Assembly (NCBI GenBank): GCA_965153355.1
Contig: OZ231127.1
Location: forward strand, 46,376,001-46,440,000
Length of the DNA: 64,000 bases
Direction of reading: 5' to 3'
Source: Flaccisagitta enflata
Taxonomy: Eukaryota > Chaetognatha > Sagittoidea > Aphragmophora
Shown here: positions 1-11,200 of the stretch, one piece after another
Layout: each line of letters opens with the position of its first letter
Position numbering within the stretch: position 1 is the first letter of the stretch
The notes under the pieces: generated by a model
Database searches by the model: none
Told to the model about the DNA's origin: nothing
The model's input: only the letters and a program-made list of their open reading frames with translations
Made by a program: the position numbers and the translations under genes

Positions 1-155
1 TTGAGGCAAAGTCATCTTTTTATTTTATCAATCATAATGACATAGTAGGCCGAAACAGTGAAAGTCAAAGCAGTATAATAGCTGCCCGCTTTGGGTTGGG
101 CAGGGGCAGTGATACTGAAATAATTGATAATTTAATCAACAGAAGAACTAAGAGA

Positions 156-302
156 AACAAGGCCGGCACCAGCGTCGCGGACGGTTTGGCAGGGGCGGTA
201 ATGCGAAAACTGCTCGCAATTTAGAAATGTTACGGACTGATGGACGGACAGACCGACGGAGAGACCAAGGTGTAGAGGTTGGATAAACGGCTACTTAGTC
301 GC
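156..302 (-). repeat. HINE-B copy (Helentron-associated-like short element)
   Basis: Read on the plus strand it opens with AACAAGGCCGG, then a GTCGCGGACGG-like subterminal box, 'GGCAGGGGCGGTAATGCG', an ACGGAC/GACCGACG tetranucleotide block, and closes near 'TTAGTCGC'. This is the reverse complement of the HINE layout seen in cleaner copies (for example 28044-28241). The 5' hairpin end is degraded. Confidence 0.55.
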
Positions 303-567
303 AAAGCGAAAAGGGTATGTTGAACCATGGAAAAAAATATTGTTTTTTTTTTGGTGGATGATACAATAACATGATTCACTGAAAAACTAATGGTTCAAGG
401 TGTGAATGCAATTGGCCCACTGATTCCCCGAAACATAGCCTTATTCACACCCATTTTTGCAGTGTTAGTTGCCAACGCGTTATTCAGATTTGCACGATCT
501 TTCCGTGTGGAACCTGAAAGACGATTGTTGATGAAAGAAAGTATTACATTTTCACTTATATGCAGAA

Positions 568-595
568 ACACACGCACGCACGCACACACACACAC

Positions 596-630
<35 letters not shown>

Positions 631-684
631 TACACATACACACACAAACGCACAAACAAACGCACACATAAACACAGACACACA

Positions 685-738
<54 letters not shown>

Positions 739-832
739 CGCACACACGCACACACGCACACACACACACACCAACATACACATGTAAGCGCATGCACACC
801 ACAAACACATACACACAAACAAAAACACACAA
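568..832. repeat. (CA)n microsatellite, interrupted
   Basis: Long CA tract broken by CGCA, TACA and AACA variants. All open frames across it (His/Thr or Cys/Val) are repeat translations. Confidence 0.97.
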
Positions 833-1089
833 AACCGCGCGCGCCCAGGTGGGAAAATATGTTCGTACTATTCTTAGCTTATGCGTTATAGACCCACAGA
901 TGGACTGAGCAACGGATGGACAGACTATAGACAAAACCTCTCAGAGTTGAGAGTCCGCGAGTAACAATAGATATGCCAGGTCTCTCTTCCCTAATCTCTT
1001 TTTCTCTCTGTCTCTGTCTCTCTCTCTCTCTATCCATGTAAGGTGCTCGATGATTTTTTAACCCCGGATCATCATCATTATCATCATCA

Positions 1090-1685
1090 TTAGACCTCCC
1101 AGAAAAACTCATTTTACCGAAAAATACTCATCCCTGCAGCTTTTCTCAAAGATAATACACCAAAGAATAAGATTTCAGCAGAAAAAAATTTTTTTGAAAT
1201 TTTTACATGGCGGAAGTGTTAGGTCAAAGGTGATATAAGGTCAAAATTTCAAAATGAGAATTTTGCAAATCTGATTGCAGATTCATGATCCTTGCAAAAA
1301 ACTCTTCTTTTTTTGATATTCCTTTGGGAAGATTGTCAAAATTGAGGTCAAACATCTAAATAAGGCTAATTCTAAACAAAAGAGCAATTTTGACCCGATC
1401 TAGATCTTTGACCTTTATTTTGACTATGTTCCTGAAGGAATATCAATAAAAGAAGAGCACTTTCTTTTGACAGTTTTTTGCAAGGATTATGAATCTGCAA
1501 TCAGATTTATAAAGTTCTCATTTTGAAATTTTGACCTTATATCACCTTTGGCCTAATACTTCCGCCATAAAAAAATTTCAAAAAAATTTTTTGCTGCTGA
1601 ATTCTTATTCAGTCGTGTATAATCTTCAAAAAAAGCCGCAGGGATTAGTACTTTTTAACAAAATGAGTTATTCTGGGCGACCTAA
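1090..1685. mobile_element. Foldback MITE inside an ATC microsatellite
   Basis: The left arm begins TTAGACCTCCCAGAAAAACT. The right arm ends with its degenerate reverse complement AGTTATTCTGGGCGACCTAA. The arms pair over roughly 240 bp each, including a TGGCGGAAGT.TTAGG.CAAAGG segment. Both flanks are (ATC)n, so the duplication length cannot be read. No coding capacity. Confidence 0.8.
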
Positions 1686-1698
1686 TCATCATCATCCT

Positions 1699-1747
<49 letters not shown>

Positions 1748-1836
1748 ACGTCATCAACGTCATCGTCATCATCGTCATCGCCATCATCGCTATCATCATT
1801 ATCATCATCATCTATCTTCATCATCATCATCACGTT

Positions 1837-1873
<37 letters not shown>

Positions 1874-2012
1874 CAACATCCTCGCATCATCAACATCATC
1901 ATTATCATCATCAATATCATCACTCATCACTCATTATATCAAAATCATATCGTGATCATGATGGGCTCTCCACTAGCTCAAGCTCTATTCAACATCGAAC
2001 TGTTCATCTCTG

Positions 2013-2061
<49 letters not shown>

Positions 2062-2062
2062 G

Positions 2063-2111
<49 letters not shown>

Positions 2112-2112
2112 G
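1686..2112. repeat. (ATC)n microsatellite cluster
   Basis: Several ATC/CAT tracts with interruptions (CGTCATCAACG variants) and a short unique stretch near 1930-2010. Poly-Ile and poly-Asp frames here are artefacts. Confidence 0.95.
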
Positions 2113-2426
2113 AACGTTATCGTCATCGCCATCGTCATCGTTGTCTTTGTCGTTATAGTCGTCGTCGTGATCGTTGTCGTCGTCATTGTCATCATCATCA
2201 ACCCGACCGTACCGAGCCATCAAGAGGACACTGGTTCACAGCAGCTACGGTTGCCGATTGACGTAAGAACCGCTTCCGTAGCTCGAGTTTTGCTTCCAAT
2301 GCCTATTTTTGCAAGATGGGCCTGCAGTTGCCTATTAAAAGAAAAATTATTGATGACAGAGGACTTTCTTTGTCTCTGTCTCTGTCTCCTTCGCTGTCTC
2401 TATCTCTGTCTCTGATTCTATCTCTG

Positions 2427-2428
<2 letters not shown>

Positions 2429-2515
<87 letters not shown>
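2429..2515. repeat. (TC)n microsatellite
   Basis: Near-perfect TC dinucleotide tract preceded by TCTGTC variants. Confidence 0.97.
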
Positions 2516-2520
<5 letters not shown>

Positions 2521-2675
2521 CAGACATCCAGGCTAACGCTACTACGCTAGCATTCGCAGTACTTCAAAAGATGTGCAAAAATGCCGAAAAAGCAAACAGC
2601 GACTAACGGACCAATGGACCAACCGACATAGCGGGCTAAATAGTCACGTGCAGTTGACTAGAACGTTTTTTGTAT

Positions 2676-2857
<182 letters not shown>

Positions 2858-3068
2858 CGGCCTCATGAGTCATGTGTTTGAAATACGTGTATTCTTTGTT
2901 CATGTCTCAAGAAGACAAATAGTTCACGTCAGAGAAGTCACGATACTATTGTCTAGACGATTTATCGTGTCGATTTTGTATATTTCTAAAAATCTTCCTG
3001 ATTCACCAAAACACACTCGATTTTTTGTTTTTTTTTCCGGTACCAAGGAACGGCAAAAAAAAAAAAAA

Positions 3069-3223
3069 AACAAGGCTGGATACACGGCCACCAGTTGTGG
3101 ACGGGTGGGCAGGGGCGGAAATGCGCGTTTCCTCACTTTTCGACTCGTGTCTACGGACCGACAAACCGACCAACCAACGGACGGACAGACAAAGCCTCTT
3201 ATAGAGTTGCGTGTCCGCAACTA
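3069..3223 (-). repeat. HINE-A copy, near full length
   Basis: The plus strand shows AACAAGG, the GGATACACGGCC 3' hairpin region, AGTTGTGGAC (subterminal box), GGTGGGCAGGGGCGGAAATG, a GACC/GACG block, then AAGCCTCTTATAGAG and the hairpin GTTGCGTGTCCGCAACT. All HINE-A modules are in order on the minus strand. Confidence 0.8.
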
Positions 3224-3565
3224 AAAACCAAAACAACATATTTGTCATTGTTTAATACCAAAGCAATGGGAAAAACATAGCAAAATCGGGGACTATTTTG
3301 AAGCTCTGCAAAATATCTTTCTGATAAAACCTTGCTTGATGTCCTAGCTTTATCTGTTTAGACATGACATAAGGACGAAGACACGTGGTCTGAATATTGA
3401 AAATTCACAACAGGATATTCAAGTCTTTACTTTGTCATAACATAGAAACTAAACACATTGTGTTAGAAATTAGTTCTTGGCGCCATGAAAAAAGAAAAGA
3501 AATTTGGAGTTCTTTGATTTGATCACGGATATCATTTAGGGAGAAATGCCAAAATCAGCATTTTT

Positions 3566-3652
3566 AGTTGCGGACACGCAACTCTATAAGAGGCTTTGTC
3601 CGTCCGTTGGTCGGTCGGTCGGTCGGTCCGTGGACACGAGTCGAAAAGTCAG
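3566..3652 (+). repeat. HINE-A 5' part, cut by foldback element
   Basis: Starts AGTTGCGGACACGCAACT (7-bp stem), then CTCTATAAGAGGCTTTGTCC, a (GGTC)n block and CACGAGTCGAAAAGTCAG. It stops exactly where the foldback at 3653 begins. Positions 3582-3652 are identical to 5494-5564 on the far side of the foldback. Confidence 0.8.
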
Positions 3653-5448
3653 ACGGCACTTTGGCTCAAAATCAATGTAGTATCAATGTTCTGCCTTCAA
3701 AAGTTGCATTGGGTATCAGGAAATTGTGACCGCCACCCCCCACCCCCCCTCAGAAGGTGGTGACCTCTGAAGATTAAGCAATTTGCCTTTTTTGCTAATA
3801 AATTTAAATGGATCATTCAAAAAGCCTGGTGATGGTCTCATTTGAAAGGTATTTACGTGAGAATGTGAAAATTACTGATATGAAAGAGGGGTCCTAAGGG
3901 GTTTTAGTTTCAGCATTCAACATGAAAATGTGCAATGATTTGTAACTATAATGTGTCATTTAAAATGCTTACCATAGAATATGAAAATTACTGTTATGGA
4001 AGAGGGGCCCAAAGGCTCCTTTAACAACCTGGGTTAAAGGGTCCCTTGAAGGATCTATAACCATGAAAATGTAGATTGACTCTTTGACCTGATTGTGTGT
4101 TTTTGAAAGGTATCTACGTGAGAACATGAATGACATGGATGATGGGGTCCCAGTGGCTTAGGGCCTTGATTGAAGAGGACCCCAAAGGATCTAAAGTCTT
4201 GAAAATTTAAATGAATTGATCAAAATTTGCTAGTGGTCTTATTTGGAAGTTATTTATATAAAAACATAAACATTGCTGATATGGAAAATTTGGTTCCCAG
4301 GGACCCCTGAGCCGTATGAGTAAAGAGGGCCTTCAATGAACAAACATAAAATCTTGAATGTCATATTTTCTAAAAGACAGACCAATATTAACAGATAGGT
4401 ATACAGACAGAGAGATGGACAAAAAGACAGACAGACAAATGGGCGGATAAACCAAGAGAGTGAGAGTGCAGAGTGTGGAGTTCAGTTGAGTTTAGCTGGG
4501 CAATCAGTTATGGATGTCAAATCCTATGTGTCAAGATTAAGGGAAAATCTTGACACATTTGTCTGTCTGTCTTTTAGTGTGTCTGTCTGTATACCTATCT
4601 GTTTGTTTATTTCGGTCTGTCTTTTAAGGAAAACTAAGACAATTCAAGATTTTCATGATTTTGGATTCATTGGGGCCCTCTTCTACTCCTTGGCAGCTCC
4701 TTAGGGGCCCCCCTGGAAACCAAATTTTCCATATCAGTAACGTTCTATGTTTTTTATGTAAATACCTTCTAAATGAAACCACATTCAGATTTTTTTAACA
4801 ATTCATTTTAAATTTTCAAGACTTTTGATCCTTTGGGATCCTCTTCAATCCCTTTGGGGGCCCTAAGCAGCCACCTAGGGACCCCATCATACATGTCGAT
4901 AACATTTCATGTTCTCCACGTAGATACCTTCCAAAAACACCACAATCAGATTTATCAAAAAGTCCAATCTACATTTTCATGGTTATCGATCCTTCAAGGG
5001 CCCCTATAACCTCTTTGGGGTTCTTTAGGGGCCCCTTTGGAGCCCCCTCTTCCATATCAATAATTTTTCATATTCTATGGGTAGAAACATTTTAAATGAC
5101 ACCATTACCTAGTTTTTTTAACAAATCATTGCACATTTTCATATATTGGATGCTTTGGGGGCTCCTTCAATCACTTTAGGGGCCCCTTAAGGGTCCCCCT
5201 TGGGCTCCCTCTTTCATATCAGTAATCTTTCATGTTCTCCACGTAAATACCTTTCAAATGAGACCATCACCAGGCTTTTTGAATGATCCATTTAGAATTT
5301 ATTAGCAAAAGAAGGCAAATTGCTTAATCTTTAGAGGTCACCACCTTCTGAGGGGGGTGGGGGGGTGGCGGTCACAATTTCCTGATACCCAATGCGACTT
5401 TTGAAGGCAGAACATTAATACTACATTGATTTTGAGCCAAAGTGCCGT
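3653..5448. mobile_element. Foldback element 1, 1.8 kb
   Basis: The terminal 30 bp beginning ACGGCACTTTGGCTCAAAAT is matched by the perfect reverse complement at the right end (…GAGCCAAAGTGCCGT). Arms of about 850 bp each pair along their length with scattered mismatches: the 'GTGACCGCCACCCCCC' block at 3727 mirrors 5376, and 'TACGTGAGAATGTGAAAATT' near 3853 mirrors the stretch near 5230. Arms carry internal repeats, several 'GGGGTCC' stretches about 130 bp apart. No open frame of note. Clean short target duplication not found. Confidence 0.85.
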
Positions 5449-5493
5449 TAACAAGAAGGATCTGCCAAAATTTGTGTCAGAACCCCTGTCCTA

Positions 5494-5659
5494 CTCTATA
5501 AGAGGCTTTGTCCGTCCGTTGGTCGGTCGGTCGGTCGGTCCGTGGACACGAGTCGAAAAGTCAGGAAATGAGCGTTTTAGAACATTTTTAGTTGCGGACA
5601 GTTACATTTCCGCCCCTGCCCACCCGTCCGCAACTGATGGCCGTGTATCCGGCCTTGTT
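5494..5659 (+). repeat. HINE-A copy lacking its 5' hairpin
   Basis: Begins CTCTATAAGAGGCTTTGTCC, has (GGTC)n, the AGTCGAAAAGTCAGG box, an internal extra AGTTGCGGACAGTTAC, CGCCCCTGCCCACCCGTCCG, CAACT and GGCCGTGTATCCGGCC followed by TTGTT. The usual first 18 bp are missing. Confidence 0.75.
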
Positions 5660-5810
5660 TCAATCAGTGATGTTTTTTTTTCAACTCTTTCTTAACGAAT
5701 AAAGTTACTGAGACCAACAACGTTGCATTTGGAAGATTTTCCAAAGACCTTTGAAATAACCATGCCAATCGTTTTATCCCAAGATATGACTTTACTGGAA
5801 TGCCTTTTTA

Positions 5811-5976
5811 GATATGACAAAGCACCTCTATAACTAGCTGTGTCCGTTGGTTGGTTGGTTGGTCGGTCGGTTGGTCTCTCTGTCAGTAACGCATTCGTCC
5901 GACGATCCACATGTCGCACCTATTGGTCTACTTGGCTTTGTTGTATTAAAGATGCCTGTAGTGCGTTATTTTTGTA
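5811..5976 (+). repeat. HINE-D copy 1 of a tandem pair
   Basis: AGCACCTCTATAACTAGCTG, a (GGTT/GGTC)n block, CTCTCTGTCAGTAACGC, then ATCCACATGTCGCACCT, which holds the inverted subterminal arm (reverse complement of AGGTGCGAC). Closely repeated at 6228-6386. Confidence 0.65.
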
Positions 5977-6227
5977 AACAAGGCCAACACCTATAAGTCG
6001 CGTGCGAGACTTACAGACAAAGAGTGACTTAGAATGACTTAGAATGACTTTCAATGACTTAGAATGACCTAAAATGACCAAAATTGACTTAAAATGACTA
6101 AAAAAACAGAAAACCAAAAATAACTTAAAATAACTTAAAATGACTTCAAATGACTTAAAATGTTACTGAGACAAACTCAAAAATGAAGACTTTGAAATAA
6201 CTAATAAAGATGACTTAAAATGACTAG
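5977..6227 (-). repeat. HINE-B 3' end plus AGTCATTTTA decamer array
   Basis: The plus strand opens AACAAGGCCAACACCTATAA then GTCGCGTGCGAGAC, the end of the 9460-9800 element in reverse. About ten degenerate copies of TAAAATGACT follow. It separates the two HINE-D copies. Confidence 0.6.
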
Positions 6228-6386
6228 CACCTCTATAAGCTGTGTCCGTTGGTCGGTTGGTTGGTCGGTCGGTCTCTCTCTCTGTCAGTAACACATTCGT
6301 CCGACGATCCACATGTCGCACCTATTGGTCTACTTGGCTTTGTTGTATTAAAGATGCCTGTAGTGAGTTATTTTTGTAAAAAACAT
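6228..6386 (+). repeat. HINE-D copy 2 of a tandem pair
   Basis: Almost the same as 5811-5976 through the shared tail TTGTATTAAAGATGCCTGTA and GTTATTTTTGTAAA. The block upstream (GTTACTGAGAC…CTTTGAAATAAC) is also duplicated, at about 5704 and 6163, so this is a segmental duplication rather than two insertions. Confidence 0.65.
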
Positions 6387-7022
6387 ATCCCACTAAAAAC
6401 AACGACGCCATGGGGCGCATCACTTTAAAATGATTCGGAAAACTGATCTGGAATCCTGACACAAAGGCGCACCTAGCAAATTCTGTACACATCGCGCCAG
6501 AATAAAATTGAATATGCCAGAACGTTTTAAAAAATCAATTTTTTGCTCACAAAAAATACAACCCATCATCCGGCAGGTACTTTGCCATCATTTTTTATAC
6601 TATCTAAATTGCCATCATGCTCTCTGGATTCCTATGAAAAAATTAGATTTAAAATTCCGCATCTGATGAACCTAAAATCACTGAAAACGTTCAACGTTTC
6701 TAAAACATGATGCTCAGAATGGAAACAGCATTCGTATAAGTATGTAAAAAAGGCTAACTGGCAAAAAATCGAACAAGGTCGATACTGAGTCGATACTTAT
6801 TTTGGAATCGACCATGATTCGATCGACCCGGTCGATATTGTAAAATAAAAAATCGTGACACCTCTGGTACACGTAACGCAGCTTTCCAATATGGTTATGG
6901 ACGAAAGTACACCCCAACCTGTTCCCCATACTCAACCACTAAAATCATTATAAATGCGCAATTGTCACACTTTCTAACGCGAGAGTGACACCACGAGTCT
7001 TCTGAGGTTTCCGCAACTTTTT
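6387..7022. other. Unassigned AT-rich sequence
   Basis: No convincing gene, repeat unit or paired ends seen. A short mirrored run GGTCGATAC/GTCGATACTTATT…GTCGATATTG around 6776-6840 is the only local structure noticed. Confidence 0.4.
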
Positions 7023-7235
7023 AGTTGCGGACACGCAACTCTATAGGAGGTTTTGTCTGTCCGTTCATCCATCCGTCCGTCCGTCCATCATGGTGATCGA
7101 GTTGAAAAGTGGGAAAACGAGCATTTTGATACGTTTAGAACTAGAACAAGCGTTTCGATACTTTTTGTGTATGATTGAGTGTTGGGGGTGGATTGGGGAT
7201 GGGGGTTGAATGCCCCTGCCCACCCGTCCGCAATG
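7023..7235 (+). repeat. HINE-A copy, 3' hairpin lost
   Basis: Intact 5' AGTTGCGGACACGCAACT and CTCTATAGGAGGTTTTGTCT, a (GTCC)n block, GAGTTGAAAAGTGGG, then TGCCCCTGCCCACCCGTCCG and CAA. The GGCCG hairpin does not follow. Confidence 0.7.
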
Positions 7236-7512
7236 ATATTGTGACCCCCGTCACTTGTTTATCAATAAGTTGATGACAACGGCGACGATTGACGATAAGG
7301 GGCAAAAGGGTCCGCCTTGACCTATCACATGCTCAGGTTACGACTATGTCCTTCCCCCTCCCCATTAATATAATTTCTCTTGGCTTTTGACCTGCACCTG
7401 CATCTCAGATTCCATCCATCTTTCTTTACTTTCTTTATTATCTGCGTCTCGCAATGTTCATCTCCCTGATGTCGACGTCACCCTGATGCCAAAGTCACCT
7501 GCTCAAAGGAAG

Positions 7513-7780
7513 CAAAAAAAGGCTGTATACACGAACTCCAGTCAGGAACAGGTAGCCAGGGGTAGTATGGAAAAACAAGAGACACAATATCATTGCGGAT
7601 GGGTGGGAAGGGGGAACGAACCCCGATCCACACCCAAGGCCCCACCCAACCCCCCTCCCAACACAGACACATACACAAAGAGCTTCTGGAACAATCGTTT
7701 TCCCACTTCTCGACTCGTGATCACGGACTGATGGACTGACGGATGGACAAAGCCTCTTATAGAACTGCGTGTCCGCATCT
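7513..7780 (-). repeat. HINE-A copy, diverged and expanded
   Basis: Reverse orientation: AAAAAAAGGCTGTATACACG at the left, a TGCGGATGGGTGGGAAGGGG box, CCACTTCTCGACTCGTGATC, and AAGCCTCTTATAGAACTGCG plus TGTCCGCATCT at the right. Extra C-rich sequence lies in the middle. Confidence 0.6.
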
Positions 7781-7850
7781 AAAAACGCTCCCACTTTGAA
7801 AACAAACTGACCCACCGACCGGCCAACAGACACAGCAAGTTATCATCATG

Positions 7851-7998
<148 letters not shown>

Positions 7999-8138
7999 CG
8001 ACGTTATTGAGTTACGTTACAGCAGCCCGGATGTGAGAGTCTTCGAAGGTTTCACTTCCAATCATGCCGCTGCCTCTCTTAATCTTGAGCAGTCGCTCAG
8101 GCGCCTGTGTGAAGAAGATCCAAATCATCAATGATTGG

Positions 8139-8140
<2 letters not shown>

Positions 8141-8189
<49 letters not shown>
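8141..8189. repeat. (CT)n microsatellite
   Basis: CT tract followed by a TTTG/TTCG-rich stretch that flanks foldback element 2. Confidence 0.95.
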
Positions 8190-8194
<5 letters not shown>

Positions 8195-8234
8195 GTTTGT
8201 TTGTCCATTCGTTCGCTTGTTCATTTGTTTGTTT

Positions 8235-11200
8235 CCCTCACATGCATATCTTCAGCTAGCTGCGTTATTTCTTGTAAGAAAAAAAAAATCGTTGAGGGTG
8301 GCAAAAAAAAAGTGATTTCTATGTAAAATTGCATCAGGATTCCATTTTTGATGTTTTTAGGGCCCTACGAGGGGGCCCCTAGAAACGCACCAAAAAAAAC
8401 AGCCAAAAATAGCCTATTTTGGTTATTTTTGTTGAAAATTTTTTGCTTTATGAGACCCCAACCCCTAAATTTTTTTGGTGGTAATACTTCTTGATGTAAG
8501 AGACTGAAAAAAAAATGATCATGATGGTAAGTGATGGTTGGGGTACCTAAAAAGCCTAAAAAGGGCCCGTAAAACATAGAAATATCACTTTTTTATTCAT
8601 TGCGCGTCTAAAAATGCTTGGATTCCTACAAAATTTGAAATGGAACTTCTCATTTTATGCAACAATCTTCCTGCAAAGTTTTGTGGCCACTTTTGAACAG
8701 CTTCATGTTGAAATTATGCTCCAAAAAACAAAATTCGGCCAAAAAAAACCCAATTTTTGAGTATTCTTACATGAAAACACTATTTCAAGGTCCCTGAATC
8801 CAATTTTTTTTTTGAAAATGGTTAGTCATGCATCTTGAGAGATCCCAGAAAAAATTTCAGCAGATATTTCCAAAAAATGGCCGAGTTATTACGGTTCAAA
8901 ATGACCTGGTAAATGAAAAAAAACACAATTTTGTAACTTCAAGGCTGTAGAACTGAAAAATTATACTAAAAGTACCTGGAAAATAGACAAATTAAAAAGA
9001 AAATGCATGGGGAATTCATTACTGGTGGTTTGGGGGCTCTACAAGGGGGCCCCTGGAAACACACCCCAAAAAAAAGCTAAAAATGGCCTATTTTGGCTAT
9101 TTTTTTAGAAATTGTCTTGTTTAAAGAGACCCAATCCTTCCAAATTTGTTTGGGCTATACTTCTTGATGTAAGAGACTGATGGAAAGAGAATCATGATGG
9201 TAGATGATGGTTGGGGTACCTAAAAAGGCCCAAAAGGGGCCCGTAAAACATAAAGATATCATTTTTTTATTCAGTGCGCGTCCAAAAATGCTTGGATTCC
9301 AAAAAAATTTGAAATGGAGATTCTCATTTTATGTAAAAAGCTTTTGAACAGATTCATGGTAAAATTATACTCAAAAAAACAAAATTCGCCCCAAAATAAG
9401 CCAATTTTTTAGTTTTCTCACATGTAGACACTATTTCAAGGTCATGGAATCCAATTTTTGTCGCGTGCACGCGACTCTACAACCCGCTTTGTCTGTCCCT
9501 CTGTCCGTCTGTCAGTCCATTGGTCAAACATTATTCTTTTTATTACTTTTAGTTATTCTTAGTCATTTTAGGCCATTTTTAGTCATTCTAAGTTATCGTA
9601 AGTCATTGTAAGTCATTTTAAGTCATTTTACATTATATCAAGTCGCTTATGTCAATTTGGTCACTTTAGTCGTATAAGTCATTTATCATCATTTTATGTC
9701 TTTTTAAGTTATTTTCAGTCATCTTAAGTCATTTTAAGTCAATTTGAGTCATCATAAGTTATCTATGTCTCGCACGCGACTTATAGGTGTTGGCCTTGTT
9801 TTTTCAATGGTTTCAATGGTTTCTCATGTATCTTAAAAGGTCCCAGAAAAAATTTAAGCAGATATTTTTAAAAAATGCTAGTACTGTTTAAAATGACCTG
9901 GTTAATGAAAAAAGTAAAGAGGCTGTTTGCATGAAAAATTCTACTAAGAGTAACTGGAAAAAAGTTAAATGTATTTAAAAATGCATGGTGAATCTATTTC
10001 AGATGGTTTAAGGGTCCTATAAGGGGGCCCCTAGAAACGCACCAAAAAGACTTTCCATAAATGGCCTGTTTTTGCTATATTTGGTAAAAAGAAATTTATC
10101 AATGAGACTCCAACCTTCTAAAATTTAAGGTAAGAATAATTCTTGATGAAAGAGACTGAAAAAAAGAATCATGATGGTAGGTGATGTTTGGGGTACCTGA
10201 AAGGCCCAAAAACGGGTGATAAAACAATGATACAAATTTCTTATTCATTGTGCTTTAAAAATGCTTGGATTTCTTCAAAAAATTGAAATAGAACTTTGCA
10301 TTTAATGCAAAAAGCTCACTGTTAATTTTTGGTTCCTTAATTGGAGTATTTCATGAAAAAAATAGAAAACCACAAAATTGCCCCCCCCCCCACCTCTGTA
10401 AATTCAATTTTCATTTTCATTTAAACCAGTGTTATTTAAAAAATAGTTGTTCCTGCATGTGAACAGTAAACAGAAAGATGATCAACTTTACAGCACCGGT
10501 ATGACTCAGCCGACCACATGCTTAGAACCTTTAAGTGCACCAAAGCATTTTTGATTCACTTACTGGCAAACAAAGAATACCATTTTCTTTTTTAAAACAG
10601 TTTCATTGTTTTTCATGTGGCCCAGTTTCCATTTTTATCCCTCCCCCTGTTATGAGATTCCTTTGTGTCTGTATAGTTGTAACCCACTATATCAGACCCA
10701 AGAGTAATGGTTTTAGGGGCCCTTTTTGGAGCGAATTTTGTTTGAGCATAATTTTACCATGAAGCTGTTCAAAAGTGACCAAAAAATTTTGCAGGAAGCT
10801 ATTTACATGAAATGAGAATTTCCATTTCAAATTTTTTAGGAATCCAAGCATTTTCGGACGCGCAGTGAATAAAAAAATGATATCTTTATGTTTTACGGGC
10901 CCTTTTTGGGCCTTTTTAGGTACCCCAACCATCACCTACCATCATGATTCTCTTTCCATCAGTCTCTTACATCAAGAAGTATAGCCCAAAAAAATTTGGA
11001 AGGATTGGGTCTCTTTGAACAAGAAATTTTTACAAAAAAAAGCCAAAATAGGTCATTTTTAGCTTTTTTTGGGGGGGTGTTTCCAGGGGCCCCCTTATAG
11101 AGCCCCCAAACCACCAGTAATGGATTCCCCATGCATTTTCTTTTTAATATGTCTATTTTCCAGGTACTTTTAGTATGATTTTTCAGTACTACAGCCTTGA

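Noticed and set aside
390-934. Open frames of 75-179 codons over the CA repeat
   Set aside because: Almost all residues come from the microsatellite (HTHT, CVCV); no domain.
1531-2415. 294-codon frame, Ile- and His-rich
   Set aside because: Translation of ATC repeats joined to the right arm of a foldback MITE.
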